Shown piece after piece: positions 44,053 through 48,461 of a stretch of 48,461 nt of DNA. This DNA comes from Lutibacter sp. Lineage in GTDB: Bacteria; Bacteroidota; Bacteroidia; Flavobacteriales; Flavobacteriaceae. Both the position numbers and the translations under genes were made by a program. Under the pieces are notes generated by a model, which did not search any database, was not told the DNA's origin, and saw only the letters and a program-made list of their open reading frames with translations. How positions within the stretch are numbered: position 1 is the first letter of the stretch; each line of letters opens with the position of its first letter. The stretch covers positions 1-48,461 of the forward strand of contig NVWM01000012.1 of NCBI GenBank assembly GCA_002733665.1. Reading direction: 5' to 3'.

Positions 44053-46593
44053 ATGGACGATAATTTTTCACCTAAAGTTAAAGATGTAATAGCATACAGC
44101 AAAGAAGAAGCTCTTCGATTGGGTCACGATTTCATTGGCACTGAACACCTTGTTCTTGGATTGCTAAGAAAAGCAGAAGGTAAAGCAATTGAAATTTTAA
44201 ATCTGTTAGATGTAAATTTAGAGCATTTACGCAAAAAAATAGAACTTTTGAGTCCGGCAAACCCTGCAGCCGCAATCGTGAATAGCAAACGAAATATTCA
44301 TTTGACAAAACAGGCTGAAAAAGCATTGAAAACTACTTTTTTAGAGGCTAAATTATACCAAAGTGATTCGGTGAACACAGCGCATTTATTATTATGTGTA
44401 CTACGAAACGAGAATGACCCAACAACTAAATTATTTCAAAAATTTAATGTGAATTACGAAGAAGTAAAATCACTATTCAAACAATTGTTTTCAGATCAAG
44501 AAGATATAACTATCACACCTACTTTTGAAACTCCATCTGACGATGATTTTGATGAAGGAAAACAAAATCCATTTGAGCAACAACCAAGAGAGAAGTCTAA
44601 AGTAAAGTCAAAAACACCTGTTTTAGATAATTTTGGGCGTGATTTAACGAAATTAGCAGAAGAAGATAAGTTAGACCCTGTCGTTGGGCGAAAAAAGGAA
44701 ATAGAGCGTGTCTCGCAAATTTTAAGTCGTCGTAAGAAAAATAATCCAATGTTGATTGGTGAGCCTGGAGTTGGAAAGTCTGCCATTGCAGAAGGATTAG
44801 CTTTGAGAATTATCCAACGGAAAGTTTCAAGAATATTGTTTGACAAACGTATTGTTTCTCTTGATTTAGCAAGTTTAGTTGCTGGAACAAAATATAGAGG
44901 GCAGTTTGAGGAGCGCATGAAAGCATTGATGAACGAACTTGAAAAGAATGAAGATATTATTTTATTTATCGATGAAATTCACACTATTGTAGGTGCTGGT
45001 GGAGCAACTGGATCTTTAGACGCTTCTAACATGTTAAAACCTGCATTGGCTCGTGGAGAAATTCAATGTATCGGCGCGACAACATTAGATGAATTTAGAA
45101 CAAATATTGAGAAAGATGGTGCTTTAGAGCGTCGTTTTCAAAAAGTAATCATTGAGCCAACATCTGTAGAAGAGACAATAGAAATTTTACATAATATAAA
45201 GGATAAGTATGAAGCGCACCATCATGTAGATTATACAGATAATGCTATTGAGGCTTGTGTAAAATTGACGAATCGTTATATGACAGATCGTTATTTACCA
45301 GACAAAGCTATTGATGCACTCGATGAAGCAGGATCAAGGATTCACATCACAAATATTGTTGTTCCAAAAGATGTTTTAGAACTTGAAACACAATTAGAAA
45401 AAGTCCGCGAAGACAAAAACGGTGCTGTAAACAGTCAAAAATATGAGGAAGCAGCAAAACTACGTGATGATGAAAAAAGAATAGAATCATCGCTTCAAGT
45501 AGCGCAAAAACAATGGGAAGAAGACTCAAAGTTAAATAGAGAAATCGTAACTGAAGATAATGTCGCAGAAGTAGTATCAATGATGACAGGAATTCCTGTA
45601 AATCGTGTAGCAGAAGCAGAAAGTGCTCGCCTTGGTGAACTTCCAGAACTTATTAAAGGAAAAGTTATTGGTCAAGACGAAGCTGTTACAAAGGTTGTAA
45701 GAGCAATTCAGCGAAATAGAGTTGGCTTAAAAGATCCAAACAAACCAATTGGTTCGTTTATATTTTTAGGACAAACTGGAGTTGGAAAAACTCAATTAGC
45801 TAAAGTGCTGGCACGAGAATTATTTGACAACGATGATGCACTTGTACGAATCGATATGAGTGAGTATATGGAGAAATTTGCTATATCTCGTTTGATTGGT
45901 GCGCCTCCTGGATATGTAGGTTATGAAGAAGGTGGACAGTTGACCGAAAAAATTCGCAGAAAACCTTATTCTGTAGTTCTTTTAGACGAAATCGAAAAGG
46001 CACATCCTGATGTATTTAATATGTTATTACAAATATTGGATGACGGTCATATTACGGATAGCCTCGGACGAAAAATTGATTTTAGAAATACAATTATTAT
46101 TATGACTTCCAATATTGGTTCTCGTCAATTAAAAGACTTTGGTGCTGGAGTTGGATTTGGAACTTCATCAAAAAAAGATCAAGCAAATGCACATGCAAAA
46201 AGTGTGATTGAAAATGCTTTAAAAAAATCATTTGCTCCTGAATTCTTAAATAGAATTGATGATGTAATTGTGTTTAACGCATTAGAAAGAAAAGATATTC
46301 ATTCTATAATTGATATTGAATTAGACCACCTTTTAAAACGAATTTCTGGTTTAGGTTACACACTTAATTTGACTGAAAAGGCAAAAGATTTTATTGCTGA
46401 TAAAGGTTTTGATAAGAAATACGGAGCAAGACCTTTAAAGCGTGCAATTCAAAAATATATTGAAGATGCTTTGGCACAAGAGATTGTAAACTCTAAACTT
46501 ACCGAAGGTGATACTATCACTATGGATTTGGATGAAGAGAAGAGCGAATTGACAATTAAGATAAAAAAAGGTAAAAAACGAGTCGAAGAATAA
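44053..46593 (+). CDS. clpC: ATP-dependent Clp protease ATPase subunit ClpC
   Basis: 846 residues. Clp N-domain pair (1-145, with IGTEHLVLGLLR and NTAHLLLCVL), first AAA module with Walker A GEPGVGKSA (about 236), a UVR/coiled-coil middle (about 435-470, KYEEAAKLRDDEKR), second AAA module with Walker A GQTGVGKTQ (about 573) and the arginine-finger/sensor region, then the D2-small domain. ClpC unfolds substrates for ClpP; the IGF-type loop for ClpP docking probably lies in AGVGFGTSS. A terminator follows. Confidence 0.95.
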   Translation: MDDNFSPKVKDVIAYSKEEALRLGHDFIGTEHLVLGLLRKAEGKAIEILNLLDVNLEHLRKKIELLSPANPAAAIVNSKRNIHLTKQAEKALKTTFLEAKLYQSDSVNTAHLLLCVLRNENDPTTKLFQKFNVNYEEVKSLFKQLFSDQEDITITPTFETPSDDDFDEGKQNPFEQQPREKSKVKSKTPVLDNFGRDLTKLAEEDKLDPVVGRKKEIERVSQILSRRKKNNPMLIGEPGVGKSAIAEGLALRIIQRKVSRILFDKRIVSLDLASLVAGTKYRGQFEERMKALMNELEKNEDIILFIDEIHTIVGAGGATGSLDASNMLKPALARGEIQCIGATTLDEFRTNIEKDGALERRFQKVIIEPTSVEETIEILHNIKDKYEAHHHVDYTDNAIEACVKLTNRYMTDRYLPDKAIDALDEAGSRIHITNIVVPKDVLELETQLEKVREDKNGAVNSQKYEEAAKLRDDEKRIESSLQVAQKQWEEDSKLNREIVTEDNVAEVVSMMTGIPVNRVAEAESARLGELPELIKGKVIGQDEAVTKVVRAIQRNRVGLKDPNKPIGSFIFLGQTGVGKTQLAKVLARELFDNDDALVRIDMSEYMEKFAISRLIGAPPGYVGYEEGGQLTEKIRRKPYSVVLLDEIEKAHPDVFNMLLQILDDGHITDSLGRKIDFRNTIIIMTSNIGSRQLKDFGAGVGFGTSSKKDQANAHAKSVIENALKKSFAPEFLNRIDDVIVFNALERKDIHSIIDIELDHLLKRISGLGYTLNLTEKAKDFIADKGFDKKYGARPLKRAIQKYIEDALAQEIVNSKLTEGDTITMDLDEEKSELTIKIKKGKKRVEE

Positions 46594-46602
46594 AAACCAA
46601 TT

Positions 46603-46635
46603 AAAAACCTTTATTCATTGAGTAAAGGTTTTTTT
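46603..46635 (+). terminator. Terminator of clpC
   Basis: AAAAACCTTTA / TAAAGGTTTTTTT with a 9-nt loop, 9 bases after the clpC stop. Confidence 0.9.
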
Positions 46636-46654
46636 ATGCTCAAAAATTAAGGAA

Positions 46655-46987
46655 ATGGATCAAAATCAAAACAAAATTATCAAGACTAAAATTCTTGAAG
46701 AAATTAAAAAAACAGAAGGGTCAATTCGTGAATATAAAGAATTAACAAAACCTATTTCTCCAGAAAACGCTATTGGTAGAGTTAGTAGAATGGATGCTAT
46801 AAACAATAAAAGTGTAAATGAAGCGTCATTAAGACAAGTTGAGCAAAAATTATCAACACTTAAAATTGCACTTTCAAAAATCGATGAAAATGATTTTGGG
46901 ATTTGTGCAAAATGTCAAAAAGAAATTCCAATTGGCAGAATTCTAATAAGACCTCAAAGTAGACTGTGTGTTAATTGCGCAAATTAG
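46655..46987 (+). CDS. DksA/TraR-type zinc finger protein
   Basis: 110 residues. An N-terminal coiled coil (about 10-75) leads to a C4 zinc finger: ICAKCQKEIPIGRILIRPQSRLCVNC (two CxxC pairs). This is the DksA/TraR C-terminal finger; DksA binds RNA polymerase's secondary channel with ppGpp. The coil tip lacks the usual DxxDxA acidic pair at a recognisable place (IDENDFG lies beside the finger), so a DksA-like activity is uncertain. It starts 20 bases after the clpC terminator and ends at a hairpin. Confidence 0.85.
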   Translation: MDQNQNKIIKTKILEEIKKTEGSIREYKELTKPISPENAIGRVSRMDAINNKSVNEASLRQVEQKLSTLKIALSKIDENDFGICAKCQKEIPIGRILIRPQSRLCVNCAN

Positions 46988-46996
46988 TGTATTAAA

Positions 46997-47020
46997 AAAG
47001 GCGACCAAATGGTCGCCTTT
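46997..47020. terminator. Terminator between convergent genes
   Basis: AAAGGCGACC (46997-47006) / GGTCGCCTTT (47011-47020) with a 4-base loop; flanking A- and T-runs are short. Confidence 0.8.
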
Positions 47021-47057
47021 CCTTTTAAAAATTAATTGAAAATTGCGGTACTTCTCA

Positions 47058-48461
47058 TTAATATCCTTTTCTACGTCTAGGTGATGAGGAGATTACTTGT
47101 TTTGTTCCTACTCCTCTATTTGTTGACACTTTAATAAAGAAAGATTGATTTGCTGTTCTTGACAAGTCAATATGGATTTCTCCATCAGTATTTTTCACAT
47201 AGGCTTTATCCGTTTTAACTGTAACTAACGCTCCTTTTGTGTCAAATATTTCAACCTTAACAGAAGTCGAATACGGATAATTATATTTTATATAAATATC
47301 TTCGTCAAATGGTACTGGATATGTAGTAAAACCAACTGGTTCAATGATTGGTGGGCACACATCATCTGCATCGCCATTACAATTTTCATCAATACCGTTT
47401 CCACATATTTCAGTAGCTCCAGGATAAATAGTCGCATCAAAAGGCATACAGTCATTTTCATCAATAGAACCATCATTATCGTCATCGTTATCACAAACAT
47501 CTCCAATACCATCTCCATCATTATCTAATTGATCTTCATTTGGTGTATACATACAGTTATCACTAGAATCTGGATGGCTATCTTCATCAGAATTCGGTTC
47601 ATTTCTTAAAACTCTACATTCATCAAATCCTCTATTGATAGCATCTACTGCACCATTAACTGCACTTGCAGAAATATCAGTAACAACTCCACCAAGAACA
47701 TCATTAGCTAATTCCATTAAAGTAGAAACCGTTGCTCCACCATAATTAGCATTTAAGTAATCAATTACAGATTGACTTATTGTGAAAGTTTCAGTTTCAT
47801 AATAACCTTCTTCTTGACCACATTCTATCAATGCTGATGTATAGAATTCTGCTTGTAATTCCCAGTCACCTATAACTTCATTCAACTCAGTGTTAAAGAA
47901 TAAAGTAACTGTTTGTGCTAATAAGATATTTCTTATTCTACCTTGATAAGTATTTTCTCCTGGATTCAATACTTTTGCTGGACCACCTCCAGGTAACCAA
48001 TCAAATATTTGAGCGTTATTACCTTCAACATCTGCTGAAGTAATTTCAAAATATCTTGCTGGATAACTACCGAAGTACACTTGACCTCCTACATTATTCA
48101 ATGCCATTTCCATCATATATTGTGCATTATGTCTCTCAGCAATTTCTGGTGCACAACCTAGTCCACCTTCATTTCCATAGAACCCTTGCGTATAAGAACA
48201 ATAGTTCACACAGTTTTCAACAGTTATGACTATCTTAACATCACTAATACATTGATTTTCACTAGTATAAGTGTATGTTATTTCATGTACGCCTTCACCT
48301 GCTACTCCTGGATCAAACAATCCAGTTGCACTTACACCTGTTCCTGTATACACTCCAGTTCCTGGAGCATCTGGACTACCTACAAGCTGTATAGGATCAT
48401 CTGTTGAACACAACACTTCAACTGATTGTATATTAACTTCTACAATTGGATAAGCAGTTAC
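47058..48461 (-). CDS. Secreted T9SS cargo protein with thrombospondin type-3 and MopE-like repeats (5'-truncated)
   Basis: At least 467 residues, open to the right edge, so the N-terminus and signal peptide lie outside. In order: an Ig/PKD-like adhesive segment (GVHEITYTYTSENQCISDV), an uncharacterised middle (YMMEMALNNVGGQVYFG), a Ca-binding thrombospondin type-3 stretch (DQLDNDGDGIGDVCDNDDD), a MopE-type metal-binding motif (ATIYPGATEICGNGIDENCNG), and a C-terminal type A sorting domain (YPVPFDEDIYIKY ... GTKQVISS) for the type IX secretion system. It ends in a basic tail PRRRKGY. Likely an exported or surface-bound adhesin-like protein. Confidence 0.85.
   Translation of the reverse strand, partial: VTAYPIVEVNIQSVEVLCSTDDPIQLVGSPDAPGTGVYTGTGVSATGLFDPGVAGEGVHEITYTYTSENQCISDVKIVITVENCVNYCSYTQGFYGNEGGLGCAPEIAERHNAQYMMEMALNNVGGQVYFGSYPARYFEITSADVEGNNAQIFDWLPGGGPAKVLNPGENTYQGRIRNILLAQTVTLFFNTELNEVIGDWELQAEFYTSALIECGQEEGYYETETFTISQSVIDYLNANYGGATVSTLMELANDVLGGVVTDISASAVNGAVDAINRGFDECRVLRNEPNSDEDSHPDSSDNCMYTPNEDQLDNDGDGIGDVCDNDDDNDGSIDENDCMPFDATIYPGATEICGNGIDENCNGDADDVCPPIIEPVGFTTYPVPFDEDIYIKYNYPYSTSVKVEIFDTKGALVTVKTDKAYVKNTDGEIHIDLSRTANQSFFIKVSTNRGVGTKQVISSSPRRRKGY

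Overview
The window is low-GC, gene-dense chromosomal DNA of a marine-type member of the Bacteroidota, most likely a flavobacterium (Flavobacteriaceae). Three things point there: the order tuf - tRNA-Trp - secE - nusG - rplKAJL - rpoBC, promoter boxes of the Bacteroidota form TTTG-N19-TAnnTTTG, and a secreted protein ending in a type IX secretion (T9SS) sorting domain. The first ~435 bases do not fit. They are GC-richer and hold the middle of an unrelated gene (DUF4105/DUF7840-like, minus strand) that meets a 5'-truncated tuf, so the left edge is probably an assembly chimera or a rearrangement breakpoint.

Region by region. 439-12553 is the transcription/translation core (tuf 3' part, tRNA-Trp, secE, nusG, four ribosomal proteins, rpoB with a TTG start, rpoC, a DUF3467 gene), closed by a strong terminator. 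12621-24952 is a housekeeping/accessory mix: DUF962 membrane protein, a DUF885 lipoprotein peptidase preceded by a 90-bp tandem duplication of its leader, a cupin lipoprotein and an orphan AAA+ ATPase that share a nearly identical promoter/leader, two short cassette-like hypotheticals, DUF2200, ACP phosphodiesterase, a frameshifted gamma-glutamyltransferase, an RluA pseudouridine synthase, an AI-2E family permease and a THUMP-like methyltransferase. 25011-30622 is a cytosolic NAD-linked formate dehydrogenase operon (NuoF-like beta subunit, NuoG-like molybdenum alpha subunit, FdhD) interrupted by a GxxExxY gene flanked by inverted repeats. 30623-31645 holds two textbook promoters, a 47-residue exported peptide and an overlapping membrane protein.

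31752-35382 is a decayed 3.6-kb integrative element. It lies between a 17-bp direct repeat and the identical 3' end of a tRNA-Arg gene, and contains a phage-type repressor facing divergently expressed small genes, several unknown small proteins, a truncated DNA methyltransferase and a truncated tyrosine recombinase. tRNA-Arg, tRNA-Pro and tRNA-Ser follow. 35746-48461 returns to core genes: PgpH-type c-di-AMP phosphodiesterase, thiolase, NlpC/P60 hydrolase, TPR protein, gyrA, clpC, a DksA/TraR-type zinc finger protein, and a T9SS cargo protein cut off by the right end.

The most unusual signals are the duplicated 40-bp promoter/leader with a possible conserved pseudoknot (15159 and 16024), the inverted-repeat-bounded GxxExxY unit inside the fdh operon, the tRNA-Arg island with three att-like repeats, and the small exported peptide overlapping a membrane protein. 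No CRISPR array, rRNA operon or complete insertion sequence was seen.
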